Below are positions 40,864-49,685 of a stretch of 64,000 nt of DNA, in pieces. The notes beneath the pieces are model-generated. The model was given only the letters and a program-made list of their open reading frames with translations, had not been told where the DNA came from and made no database searches. Position numbers and translations under genes: made by a program. The number at the start of each line of letters is the position of its first letter. Position 1 is the first letter of the stretch. The stretch is from Gammaproteobacteria bacterium (GTDB taxonomy: Bacteria > Pseudomonadota > Gammaproteobacteria > JAJFKO01), in contig JAJFKO010000011.1 in NCBI GenBank assembly GCA_021773175.1, positions 62,001 through 126,000 of the forward strand, read 5' to 3'.

Positions 40864-41334
40864 ATGCTCAACAAACTATTGAAGCTCTGTTTACTGGTAT
40901 CTTTACCAGCAGCATTATTAACTGCAACCGCATATGCAGAACAACTTGATATCTATTGTCCTCAAACGGTTACTATACAGTGCTCGTCACTCAGTATTTA
41001 CAGCGACGATTGTAAAGTTATTAAAACATCGTCAACAACAATGACTGGCCTTGGTGTTGGCGATTTCAACATTGGGGTAAAAGTCCCTGTGCAGATGAGT
41101 TTTACGGGTACCTATTATGCAGGAGGCGGAATGGCGGTATGTGATTATGCTTCAGCTCATTTTTCAGCTGATGTCGGCGCGATTGGTGGTTTCTATACTC
41201 CTGATAGGAAGCATGGATCTTGGCATTTAAACATAGTACCGGTGTGTCCATCTTCGAGCAGTGCTCATTCAAAAACGATGACTGATACGAGGATTTGTCC
41301 GTATCATTTTACAAATCAGCAAACCAAAAAATAA
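40864..41334 (+). CDS. small secreted 156-aa protein within the lysAC duplication
   Basis: A signal peptide is clear (MLNKLLKLCLLVSLPAALL..., cleavage after AYA before EQLD). The mature part of about 131 residues has seven Cys, Gly-rich beta-type segments (MTGLGVGDFNIGV, GTYYAGGG) and a Ser-rich tail. It is likely folded with disulfides in the periplasm or outside. It lies between the two direct copies of the lysAC 3' end. Another small secreted gene lies on the other side of lysAC at 44928. No family is recognised. Confidence 0.75.
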   Translation: MLNKLLKLCLLVSLPAALLTATAYAEQLDIYCPQTVTIQCSSLSIYSDDCKVIKTSSTTMTGLGVGDFNIGVKVPVQMSFTGTYYAGGGMAVCDYASAHFSADVGAIGGFYTPDRKHGSWHLNIVPVCPSSSSAHSKTMTDTRICPYHFTNQQTKK

Positions 41335-41366
41335 ACTTCCGAGTGAAAATGGACCTGATGTGGTTT

Positions 41367-41392
41367 CGTGTTTGTTTCGACATGCAAACACG
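41367..41392. terminator. hairpin after the secreted 156-aa gene
   Basis: CGTGTTTG pairs perfectly with CAAACACG around a 10-base loop, 33 bases after the stop codon. Only a weak U-rich stretch follows (GCTTTTAAATT), so termination is likely but not certain. Confidence 0.45.
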
Positions 41393-41497
41393 AGGCTATT
41401 GCTTTTAAATTAGGGGGCACCTAAAAGAAGCAGACATTTAGTAGCATAAAATAAAGCATTTTCTAATTATATAGTATCGTTATTTATAAAGGAAAAA

Positions 41498-44077
41498 TTA
41501 CATACATGTGCTTATGAAAATTTCTTGTGCTGGAGGACGTTGGTTGTAATGGCAACTCATTACCCGACCGTAAGCACCAGCAGTTGCGATTAAAATAACA
41601 TCGCCTTCTTCTGTCTCTGGCAACAAACGTGAATGCCCAAGCGTATCACCTGACTCACAAATTGGACCAACAATATTGGCAATCACTTTTTTAGGCTGGT
41701 CTAATTTCGTTAAATTTACAATTTCATGGTACGAGCCGTATAGAGCCGGGCGGATTAATGAATTCATACCAGCTTCGATACCAATAAAATACGTATCACC
41801 CTTGGTTTTAAGTTGTGTTACCTTGGCAACAATCACACCAGCTTCGGCAACAAGAAATCTACCTGGTTCCATCCACAATGTTAGGTTTTTATGTGTTTGT
41901 TTAAATGCTGTTAACGATTTATCAAATTCTGTCATATCTAATGGCGTTTGCCCTGGACGCTCAACAACCCCCATACCGCCACCAAGATCCAAAATGGTTA
42001 CATCGGGGAACTGCTGCAATAGTCCTGCTAGCGTTTCGGCTGTTTGCAGCCAGTTAGTTGGGTTCAAAATCCCGCTACCTGAATGCACATGTAAGCCTTT
42101 AATGGTTATCTTATGTTGCTTCACGAGTCTGCTAACTTCATCTAACTCTATCAATGGAATACCAAATTTCGAGGCATCACCTCCGGTCACCACAAACTTG
42201 TGATGCCCAGCACCATAACCTGGGTCAACGCGAATTAAGATTGATTTTCCTGAAAATAATTCTGGCCATTGTTGCAATACATATAGATTATCAATCGTTA
42301 AATGCACCCCTAGCTCTAACCCTTTAGTATATTCTTCACGTTGTGCAAAGTTCGGCGTAAACAAGATACGGTTACGATTAATCTCAGGGAATAAACGTAA
42401 TACAATATTTATTTCTTCTAACGAGACGCATTCGAAATTTAGCCCTTTATTGTAAAACTCAGTTAAAACCTCTTCGTTCGCATTGGCTTTCATTGCATAG
42501 AAGAAATGATCAATGACGGTCGATTTCAATAATTTGTCTGCCGATGCACGCAAGGTTGCTTGGTCATAAACATAGGCCGGTGATGCTGTTTTAGCGAGTT
42601 CTAATAATTCAATACGTTGCTGTTGCCACCAGGGCATTGGTTTTTCAATATATTGCCCAAATTCTTCTTGCCAACTTTTACTTAAATGCTGGCTGCGCGG
42701 ATTCTGATCAACCAATAATGTATGTAGTTTTTTAGCTAAACGTAGTGCCTGGTCTTCATCAACAACAAAGGTTAGGTTTAAATCATTTGCAGCTTGTGAT
42801 AATAAGTAGATATTTTGTGATTCAAACAGTTCAAATACACCACCTAGCTGATGTAAAATCGCACGTATATTACGACCGACTAAACTTATAGAGGCACATG
42901 GACCAATTAAATTCGCTCGTGCAAATGTATTTAACTCTTTAACAACTCGATTAATCGCGAGCGGATCTTTTTCGGCAATGGAGCGATCAAGCGACACGGT
43001 TACACTGGCTTCTGAAGTAGAAACCAAATCGATTGACAAACCGTGTTTTTTAAAACATTCAAATACATCAGATAAGAAACCAACTTGATGCCACATTTGC
43101 ACGGTTTCAATTGAAATCAATACCACACTATTTTTCGTTAATATTGATTTAATCTGAATGCTGTCGCCATCACTATCACGCGAAATAATAGTGCCACTAC
43201 AATCCGGGTTTGAGGTATAGCAAATATGAATGGGGATATCAGTTTGACGACAGGGCTCAACGGCATTTGGATGCAACACTTTTGCTCCCATTGAAGCAAT
43301 TTCTTGTGCTTCATCATAATCTAGCTGACGCAAACGCCGTGCAGATGGAATAGCTTGTGGGTTGGCGGTATAGATGCCAGGAACATCCGTCCAAATTTCA
43401 CAACGCTTTGCCCCTAATTTAGCCGCAATATAAGCAGCTGAAACATCTGAACCACCTCGACCCAACAATACCGTTTCACCTTGCGCATTACTTGCAATAA
43501 AACCTTGTGTTAATAACACCATATTTTTTTGTGCCTGACATTTAGCAACAAGCGTTTCATCAAAACTCACATCACAACGAGATATTAAATATTTTGATAC
43601 TTGATTCACATGATTTTCATCAACACTTTGTAACCAGTCACGCGCGTCACAAAATGCAACGTTAATATCAGCTGCGCACAAGAACGCGACACCTAATCGT
43701 GTCAACATGATTTCGCCAAATGCTAATACTTGCGCTTGAATACGTGGACTTGCTTCTTTAACTAATGAGATACCTTCTAGTAAACGCGATAATTGCTCAA
43801 CATCATCATGAATAATATCGCTAGAGACATCTAAAGTAGCTGCTAAGGCATGATAATTAGCAGCAAGCTTATCCAATGTTGGCTGATGCTCACCTAATGG
43901 TGAAAGCGTTAATAAGTTCTCAAGAAGGTTTGAGGCTTGACTTAAAGCAGAGCAAACAATAATAGGCTGCAAACCTTCAGCTACACGTTGCTGCACAATA
44001 GAACGAATATTATCCCAAGATGAACGACTGGAAACACTGGTCCCACCAAACTTTAATACTACAAAAGACATATCCAC
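41498..44077 (-). CDS. lysAC: bifunctional aspartate kinase / diaminopimelate decarboxylase
   Basis: Joins the first and last enzymes of the lysine/diaminopimelate pathway in 859 aa. Residues 1-450 are aspartate kinase: FVVLKFGGTSVSSR at the start, VLLGRGGSDVSAA, the catalytic core EIWTDVPGIYTANP, then ACT domains (VSTSEASVTVSLD). From about 480 to the end is the PLP-dependent decarboxylase: the Schiff-base Lys in FYAMKANANEE near 530, HVHSGSGI, LDLGGGMGV, and CESGDTLG with the catalytic Cys. The last five residues (ISTCM) replace the end kept in the remnant at 40339. All catalytic residues are intact. Meso-diaminopimelate for the cell wall is the main product. Confidence 0.95.
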   Translation of the reverse strand: MDMSFVVLKFGGTSVSSRSSWDNIRSIVQQRVAEGLQPIIVCSALSQASNLLENLLTLSPLGEHQPTLDKLAANYHALAATLDVSSDIIHDDVEQLSRLLEGISLVKEASPRIQAQVLAFGEIMLTRLGVAFLCAADINVAFCDARDWLQSVDENHVNQVSKYLISRCDVSFDETLVAKCQAQKNMVLLTQGFIASNAQGETVLLGRGGSDVSAAYIAAKLGAKRCEIWTDVPGIYTANPQAIPSARRLRQLDYDEAQEIASMGAKVLHPNAVEPCRQTDIPIHICYTSNPDCSGTIISRDSDGDSIQIKSILTKNSVVLISIETVQMWHQVGFLSDVFECFKKHGLSIDLVSTSEASVTVSLDRSIAEKDPLAINRVVKELNTFARANLIGPCASISLVGRNIRAILHQLGGVFELFESQNIYLLSQAANDLNLTFVVDEDQALRLAKKLHTLLVDQNPRSQHLSKSWQEEFGQYIEKPMPWWQQQRIELLELAKTASPAYVYDQATLRASADKLLKSTVIDHFFYAMKANANEEVLTEFYNKGLNFECVSLEEINIVLRLFPEINRNRILFTPNFAQREEYTKGLELGVHLTIDNLYVLQQWPELFSGKSILIRVDPGYGAGHHKFVVTGGDASKFGIPLIELDEVSRLVKQHKITIKGLHVHSGSGILNPTNWLQTAETLAGLLQQFPDVTILDLGGGMGVVERPGQTPLDMTEFDKSLTAFKQTHKNLTLWMEPGRFLVAEAGVIVAKVTQLKTKGDTYFIGIEAGMNSLIRPALYGSYHEIVNLTKLDQPKKVIANIVGPICESGDTLGHSRLLPETEEGDVILIATAGAYGRVMSCHYNQRPPAQEIFISTCM

Positions 44078-44138
44078 CTCAACATTAAGAATTGAAGTAT
44101 TAAGTATGCCTTTTCCATTCGATTAACTCAATGAGCTT

Positions 44139-44645
44139 TCAAAAGACGTGATTGCGTTCATTAAGAAATACAGGTAAATCAGTTGTTGGTGGCTTAGAGG
44201 GGATTTGATAAAAAATATCAGCAACGAAGCCTCGATGATAAGTCGAATGGTTTACAATATGCAGCAGAATTTCACCTCGTGTCATGATTCCTTTGTTACC
44301 ATCGATTAATTTAAAATTTATGGTTTGATTTAATTCTTCTGCGGACAATGAGCGCGTGTAGGTCGTATACCAGTCGTCTATTTGTTGCTGTGAAGACCAT
44401 AGTTTTTCCAATGAAGGCGGGGACTTAGTATTACGCTCATTGAATCCATGCTCACGCTTTTCAAGATGAGCTTTCCAGATAAGGTCGATAACATAGCAAT
44501 GATTAAGTGTATGCACTATATTTTTAAACAATGTTTGGCGCTCTTTTACTGCTTCGTTAGGTTCTAGTTGAGCTACTGCGCCAAAAGTAAGTTTATTTGC
44601 CCATACTTTATAATCTATAAACATTTTTACTGTATTAATATCCAT
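44139..44645 (-). CDS. DinB family protein
   Basis: A 168-aa four-helix protein of the DinB/YfiT-like superfamily. The metal-binding histidines are visible in HTLNHCYVID and in the pair of the phrase HIVNHSTYHRGF near residue 130. Members include thiol-dependent transferases; the reaction of this one is unknown. It stands upstream of lysAC on the same strand with a 61-base gap. Confidence 0.88.
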   Translation of the reverse strand: MDINTVKMFIDYKVWANKLTFGAVAQLEPNEAVKERQTLFKNIVHTLNHCYVIDLIWKAHLEKREHGFNERNTKSPPSLEKLWSSQQQIDDWYTTYTRSLSAEELNQTINFKLIDGNKGIMTRGEILLHIVNHSTYHRGFVADIFYQIPSKPPTTDLPVFLNERNHVF

Positions 44646-44837
44646 TGGTTTCCTGAGTTTGAAAAAACGAGGGTAAAATTATTCCCGTATAAATTGTAAA
44701 TTATGATTACTAAACTAGTCTGATATTTAATTTAATATACTGATCTTTAAAATAAAAGAGAAGTTAGTATTTGATCTTCAAATCAGCAGTCAATATGTTG
44801 GTTAGATATTTATCGTTACGCGACTTGCGGAACATTA

Positions 44838-44870
44838 ATGTAAACCAATATGTTTAATTAATGTTTACAT
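44838..44870. promoter_or_regulatory. inverted repeat, possible operator of the secreted 100-aa gene
   Basis: ATGTAAAC (44838-44845) and GTTTACAT (44863-44870) form a perfect inverted repeat with a 17-base AT-rich centre. It lies 58 bases before the ATG at 44928, where a promoter would be expected. It could bind a dimeric regulator. Confidence 0.4.
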
Positions 44871-44927
44871 CTGTGTTTTTTGTATCTATACTCCATTTCG
44901 CAAATTAATAAGTTTAGGAGTAGAAAA

Positions 44928-45230
44928 ATGAAAAAAATATTAATCCTTGCATTAGGTTCTCTTGTTCTAAGTTCAGCAGCATTTGCTATGCATTGTCCTA
45001 GTACCTATAAAAGCAATAAGTTTGATCGTGTTGTTATGGGACTAGGTCATGATGGTGGTGTAGCTTGTCTTTATAATAAAACCGCCAATCCATGGTTACC
45101 GCCAAGCGTCATGTATAAACTCAGCGGTACTTTCAAAGCAACGGGTGGAGCGTGGAGTCATACTTCAGCGCCGTTTGAAATCACTTGTTCTACTGGGAAT
45201 CAAGCCTGTCAGTTTAAGAAAGTGAGTTAG
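44928..45230 (+). CDS. small secreted 100-aa protein
   Basis: ATG 44928 follows TTTAGGAG, a good Shine-Dalgarno. The signal peptide (MKKILILALGSLVLSSAAFA) is cleaved before MHCP. The mature 80 residues have four Cys and Gly/Trp-rich beta-type stretches (GLGHDGGVACLYN, GTFKATGGAWSH). Pattern and size recall the secreted protein at 40864 on the other side of lysAC, but clear homology cannot be shown by eye. Function unknown. Confidence 0.78.
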   Translation: MKKILILALGSLVLSSAAFAMHCPSTYKSNKFDRVVMGLGHDGGVACLYNKTANPWLPPSVMYKLSGTFKATGGAWSHTSAPFEITCSTGNQACQFKKVS

Positions 45231-45357
45231 TTTCGATCCTCATCATGCTTTAATATACCGTGTTTTTATATGTTTTTGCTATTTTGTTGTTTGGTATTGC
45301 GAAGCATGATGAGGACTCTTGATTTATCGTGAAAGTTCTTACTGAGGAGAAGAAACC

Positions 45358-46035
45358 ATGAATGATAAACAAAAAATTTGGTTAAGTTGGAGTTCAGGTA
45401 AAGATAGTGCTTATGTATATTATTTACTGCAACAATCTGATGAGTATGAGGTCGTAGGTTTATTAACAACGATTGAATCTGAGAGTCAACGTGTAGCAAT
45501 GCATACTACTCAGCGTATTTTGTTAGAAATGCAAGCTGCGAATATGAATTTACCTCTGCATATTGTTGAGCTACCAAAGGATTGTCCCAATACGGTTTAT
45601 GAAAGTAAAATACTAAAAGCATTACAAATTGCTCAACAAGCAGGAGTAGATGTTATTGCTTTTGATAATATTTATTTACAGATTATTCGTGAATATCATG
45701 AAAAAGTATTATCTAATACTGGAATAAAACCGATTTTCCCCTTATGGAATATGGATAGCTTTGACCTTGCGCGAGAAATAATTGATATTGGCATTCATGC
45801 TGTCATTACGTCTATTAATACTGAGGTTTTAGAGTCTGAATTGTTAGGTAATCGATTTGATTATCAATTTATAGCGAGTTTACCGAATTATATTGATCCT
45901 TGTGGCGAAAATGGTGAGTTTCATACGTTTGTTTATGATGCCCCATTTTTTATGAACCGTATCGCGATTGAAAATGGAGTATTACTCAAACATAATAATA
46001 AATTTCATGCAATCGACCTAAAACTTATTTTTTAG
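45358..46035 (+). CDS. Dph6-like ATP pyrophosphatase
   Basis: A 225-aa N-type ATP-pyrophosphatase. The PP-loop WLSWSSGKDSAYVYYLL is at residues 8-24. The later FDNIYLQIIREYHE, GIKPIFPLWNMDS and DPCGENGEFHTFVYDAP are the signatures of the diphthine-ammonia ligase (Dph6) family. Bacteria lack diphthamide, so the bacterial members adenylate some other substrate. TGAGGAGAAG precedes the ATG. Its 3' end overlaps the end of hipA by 11 bases, converging. Confidence 0.88.
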   Translation: MNDKQKIWLSWSSGKDSAYVYYLLQQSDEYEVVGLLTTIESESQRVAMHTTQRILLEMQAANMNLPLHIVELPKDCPNTVYESKILKALQIAQQAGVDVIAFDNIYLQIIREYHEKVLSNTGIKPIFPLWNMDSFDLAREIIDIGIHAVITSINTEVLESELLGNRFDYQFIASLPNYIDPCGENGEFHTFVYDAPFFMNRIAIENGVLLKHNNKFHAIDLKLIF

Positions 46036-47344
46036 AGAGTTTATGCTTAGTATTGCGCATACCGGTAAAAATACTTTCGGCAATAACTACTGGAAAATCA
46101 TTTGGTAATATCTCTGTGACAGTTGCGATAACACTCTCAACTTGCTCAAGCATTACATCAAGCAATTGTTCTGCCCGGCTTGTTGAATAATTCGCATGAT
46201 CTGCCATCTCGATAAAATGACGTCGTTGTAAAGTATGCCAATGATAATGGTTATTTTTGCCTTTCAACGCCATTGCCATTTTGATTTTCTTTGTTTGTAA
46301 ATGCTTATTTTCAAGTAGGGGATAAGCAGACATGATGTCATATAACGGTGTAAGTCGATATTTGCCTTCGGGCTCAATAAACAGACTAAAGTTTTTGGCG
46401 TGGCCATCAATACCTGCAATTAACCAAAATAAAATTTGTGCTTTAAAAAAAATATCTCGATCTTCTGCTGGTTGATTAGAGCCTAATAGCAAACGCATAA
46501 TGCGCTCTATACCCGGGCCGCCATCAGATTGATACTTTAAATTTGGTGATAAGCCTAAAGCCTGACACATATCTTCTTGTGGTAAGCGCAATAAAGTATG
46601 GCCATCTTTGGCAAGCTTGCGATCAAAACGTTCAACGACAAGTACTTTAACATCTTCAAATGTTGCTATTTGACACTTCGCAACAGGTAATCCGAATGCT
46701 GCGGCAATTTCTGAACATAACCACTCATTTTCACAACTATCACTTAAGTCAATGTGTTGTTGCTGAATATAACCGATGGGTAGTTTAAAGATATGGCTAG
46801 TTGGGGTTGTGCCGAGCGGTTTGTTCCACCTTTCATCTCGCCAAAGAAAGGCTGATTTTTCTTGCGCGCCAGCAAGTGAAATTCGAAACTCTTCTGTTTG
46901 ATCTAACATGCCCAATGGTGCTTGTTGATAAGAGCGTAAAGTATTGGCTATATCTGCGTTACTTAAAGGCTCAAACAACATTTGCTGCTGGTCTATTCTC
47001 GCATCACTTTCTAGAAGCTGTATGGCGCCAACGCAATCACGTCCAATATTACTTAATAAGTCAAACGGTTGATCCGTTTGACTGTGAAATTTGGTTTGGA
47101 TACGGGCGCGAATTTGAGGGTTATCAGGTAGCAAATTATCAAAAAAATTATAAACGTTATCACCGATATAAGTCTGACCTAATAACGGTAACGATAAAGA
47201 AATAGGACGCGCACCAAGGCGATCTAGCCAGCTATCTTCATATTGAAAACGCATACCCGCACTTTTGGTTTTTTCTAAATAACCGACAATAATTCCGTTC
47301 ATCAATACGGTCAATTGCTTGTTTGCGCCTTTATTTTTTACCAT
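46025..47344 (-). CDS. hipA: HipA-type serine/threonine kinase toxin
   Basis: Toxin of a type II toxin-antitoxin pair; E. coli HipA phosphorylates glutamyl-tRNA synthetase and causes dormancy. The 439-aa chain has the HipA N-terminal subdomain (GYLEKTKSAGMRFQY...) and the ATP-handling loop ISLAGAQEKSAFLW. The catalytic stretch AGIDGHAKNFSLF and the metal site LTPLYDIMSAYP follow. All key residues appear intact. Its start overlaps the end of hipB by seven bases. Repression by the HipAB complex at the upstream operators is expected by analogy. Confidence 0.94.
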   Translation of the reverse strand: MVKNKGANKQLTVLMNGIIVGYLEKTKSAGMRFQYEDSWLDRLGARPISLSLPLLGQTYIGDNVYNFFDNLLPDNPQIRARIQTKFHSQTDQPFDLLSNIGRDCVGAIQLLESDARIDQQQMLFEPLSNADIANTLRSYQQAPLGMLDQTEEFRISLAGAQEKSAFLWRDERWNKPLGTTPTSHIFKLPIGYIQQQHIDLSDSCENEWLCSEIAAAFGLPVAKCQIATFEDVKVLVVERFDRKLAKDGHTLLRLPQEDMCQALGLSPNLKYQSDGGPGIERIMRLLLGSNQPAEDRDIFFKAQILFWLIAGIDGHAKNFSLFIEPEGKYRLTPLYDIMSAYPLLENKHLQTKKIKMAMALKGKNNHYHWHTLQRRHFIEMADHANYSTSRAEQLLDVMLEQVESVIATVTEILPNDFPVVIAESIFTGMRNTKHKLSKK

Positions 47345-47589
47345 TCTTCAGTCCACTTGTTTTGTTTATCAGAATTATCATCTTTGCTACTCACGCGTAA
47401 ATCCAGATTAAGCGCAGCAAGAATGCTGAATAAGGTTTCGAGCTTGGTACTTTCTGGTTTATTTTCAAATGCAGATAAGGTCGCTTGCTTAATACCCACG
47501 CTATCACTGACGGCTGTCTGGCTGATCTTGAGCTTTTTGCGGTGATTATTTACATATAAAGCTAGCTCTTGTGGTGAATGTACTATCAT
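47338..47589 (-). CDS. hipB: HipB-type antitoxin, XRE family
   Basis: An 83-aa helix-turn-helix protein: LALYVNNHRKKLKIS, TAVSDSVGIKQATLSAFEN as the XRE DNA-binding domain, then a C-terminal tail ending TEEW. E. coli HipB likewise ends in a Trp that helps its degradation. It precedes hipA with a seven-base overlap. Two upstream sites fit the E. coli HipB operator consensus exactly, supporting autoregulation. Confidence 0.93.
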   Translation of the reverse strand: MIVHSPQELALYVNNHRKKLKISQTAVSDSVGIKQATLSAFENKPESTKLETLFSILAALNLDLRVSSKDDNSDKQNKWTEEW

Positions 47590-47620
47590 TTTATCAACTC
47601 CATAACGGCTTAATTGTATT

Positions 47621-47694
47621 TATCCCATACGGGGGATAAACATAAAAATATACCCTGTAGCGGGTAATGTCAAGTTTATCCGCCATAGCGGATA
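47621..47694. promoter_or_regulatory. hipBA operator array
   Basis: TATCC-N8-GGATA occurs exactly at 47621-47638 and at 47677-47694. A related TACCC-N6-GGGTA at 47651-47666 lies between them. Centres are 29 and 27 bases apart. The outer two match the published E. coli HipB operator consensus TATCC(N)8GGATA. They lie directly upstream of hipB. Confidence 0.85.
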
Positions 47695-47783
47695 TTAATA
47701 AGGATGCAAAAGTCTCGTAGACTGGTATAAACTTTGCAACAAACTAACGATAGTTATAAAAACGTCTAAAAGGGAAGGATTCC

Positions 47784-49682
47784 ATGAAAAAATTACGATA
47801 CTTCTGCATTGCAATCTTAATATTGACTTTATCGGTCACCGTATTTGCAAGTCCATTAAAAGAATTCAAAGCGGCGGCAATTGAGTTTAATCCTGCCTTT
47901 CAGCAACGAGAACAAAACTATCCGGCGATGGCAGAAGCTGTAAAAACAGCTGTAGTGAACGGAGCAAAGTTGATTTTATTTCCCGAGATGTCGACGACCG
48001 GGTATTTATATGGTTCAAGACAAAGCATAAAACCTTATGTCGATACTATTCCAGGTAAAACCACAGATTTCTTTGTGAAGCTTGCGCGACAATATGATGT
48101 TTATATCGTGGTTGGTATGCCGGAAGTTGATAACAAAACCAAGCTTTATTACAACGCTGCTTTCCTAGTAGGGCCACAAGGATTAATTGGTAAATACAGA
48201 AAAACCAATTTATATACATTGGAATCAACGTGGGCTGCGCGTGGTAATCTCGGTGTTCCTGTATTCAAAACACCACTAGGCAATATTGCTATGATCATTT
48301 GTTATGATGATTACTTTTATCAATCTGCACGACTAGCAAGCCTAAAAGGTGCAAATATTCTGGCTTTTATTTCTAGCTCTGGCCGTATGTTACAAGCTAA
48401 ACCTAAAGGTGCTGGAGTACATGTTTCTATTGCGGCTATGCAACAACAAGCCTTACAAAATGGTTTGTTTGTCGTTGCTGCGAATAGAAACAATATAGAA
48501 AAGAACACGAAACTAAATGTTGGAGTGCATTATTTAGGCGGTTCAACAATATGGAATCCTTTAGGTAAGAAACTCGCGCAAGCGCCAGTAAGTCAGCAGG
48601 GTGATAATCCGCCAGCTAAGACTCCGCCAACAATTCTATACGCAACAATTAATCCAGAGTTGTATGAGAATGAAAATAAAAAATTATTAACTGAGCGCCG
48701 TCCGGAGCTCTATCAAGAAATCGCGTTGTTTATGGCGCCTCGTGAAGTTAAAGCGTCATCCAAGTCTCATAATATTCATGCGTTATTAGTGCAATATGCG
48801 CCAAAATTTAATGCGGTAAGTGATAATGAAGCCAAGATCAAAAAACTAATGACGACACATGTTCCTGGTGACACTAACTTAATTGTGTTTCCAGAGTATT
48901 CATTGACAGGATTTTCCAGCTCTATAACAGCTATGCAGCAATTGGCTCAGTATGCTGAAAAGATAAAAGCTTTTTTTCAAGAGATAGCAAAACAATATGC
49001 AAGTTATGTGGTTTACAACACGATAGTTGAAGTAAAACAACATTACTATAATGTGGCAATCATGTTAAATCCTGCCGGCGAAGTCGTTGCTACTTATAAA
49101 AAAACACATCTTAATCAGCATGAGAAGCAATGGTTAACTGCCGGTAATGACTTGTCCGTGTTTGATACAAATATTGGTAGAATAGGCTTATTAATAGGGG
49201 ATGAAACACGTTTTCCAGAAGCCGCTGATGTGCTAAGTGTAAAACGCGCTGATATGATCATTGTGCCAGCAGCTTGGCATGGACAATACGGTAAGGCAGA
49301 CGCTATTGATAAAAGCTTTTTAGTGAAGCCTTATCCAGAAAATACCAATGTTATTTGGTATGCAACGGCCAAAAATACACAAGCTTATGTGCTGGTTGCG
49401 AATTTAGTTGCTACCAAGCAACAATACGTGGGTAGTAGTGCATTGTATTCGCTGGATCCAGTAAATGGTTATTATCCGCCTGAGGTGGCTTCGAAAGATA
49501 AAGAACAAGTATTTGCAGTGAATTTTAAAACGATAGCGCCAAAAATGTGGTGGACCAGCCAGCAAATCATCACTGATGGTCGGCGACCTGAGTTGTATGT
49601 GCCATTATTACTAGATCCAAAAGGTGAATGTTTTAAAGTTTGGCAAGAGAGTAAAGATTTTTTTGTTGGGTGCTGGCGTTAA
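47784..49682 (+). CDS. exported double carbon-nitrogen hydrolase, second domain inactive
   Basis: A 632-aa protein with a signal peptide (MKKLRYFCIAILILTLS..., cleavage near VFA/SPLK) and two complete nitrilase-fold domains. Domain 1 (about residues 28-315) keeps the Glu-Lys-Cys triad: Glu in LFPEMSTTGY, Lys in YRKTNLY, Cys173 in MIICYDD. Domain 2 (about 325-630) keeps Glu (VFPEYSLTGF) and Lys (YKKTHLN), but the Cys position reads LLIGDETRF with Gly472. One domain therefore should hydrolyse an amide or nitrile in the periplasm while the other is a pseudoenzyme, perhaps binding or stabilising. AAGGGAAGGA precedes the ATG. The substrate is unknown. Confidence 0.88.
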   Translation: MKKLRYFCIAILILTLSVTVFASPLKEFKAAAIEFNPAFQQREQNYPAMAEAVKTAVVNGAKLILFPEMSTTGYLYGSRQSIKPYVDTIPGKTTDFFVKLARQYDVYIVVGMPEVDNKTKLYYNAAFLVGPQGLIGKYRKTNLYTLESTWAARGNLGVPVFKTPLGNIAMIICYDDYFYQSARLASLKGANILAFISSSGRMLQAKPKGAGVHVSIAAMQQQALQNGLFVVAANRNNIEKNTKLNVGVHYLGGSTIWNPLGKKLAQAPVSQQGDNPPAKTPPTILYATINPELYENENKKLLTERRPELYQEIALFMAPREVKASSKSHNIHALLVQYAPKFNAVSDNEAKIKKLMTTHVPGDTNLIVFPEYSLTGFSSSITAMQQLAQYAEKIKAFFQEIAKQYASYVVYNTIVEVKQHYYNVAIMLNPAGEVVATYKKTHLNQHEKQWLTAGNDLSVFDTNIGRIGLLIGDETRFPEAADVLSVKRADMIIVPAAWHGQYGKADAIDKSFLVKPYPENTNVIWYATAKNTQAYVLVANLVATKQQYVGSSALYSLDPVNGYYPPEVASKDKEQVFAVNFKTIAPKMWWTSQQIITDGRRPELYVPLLLDPKGECFKVWQESKDFFVGCWR

Positions 49683-49685
49683 AAG

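Noticed and set aside
44084-44104. Direct repeat of ATTAAG (CTTAAT on the minus strand) upstream of lysAC, looking like a PmrA box
   Set aside because: The period is 15 bases, not 11, so the half-sites would not lie on the same face at the spacing PmrA needs.
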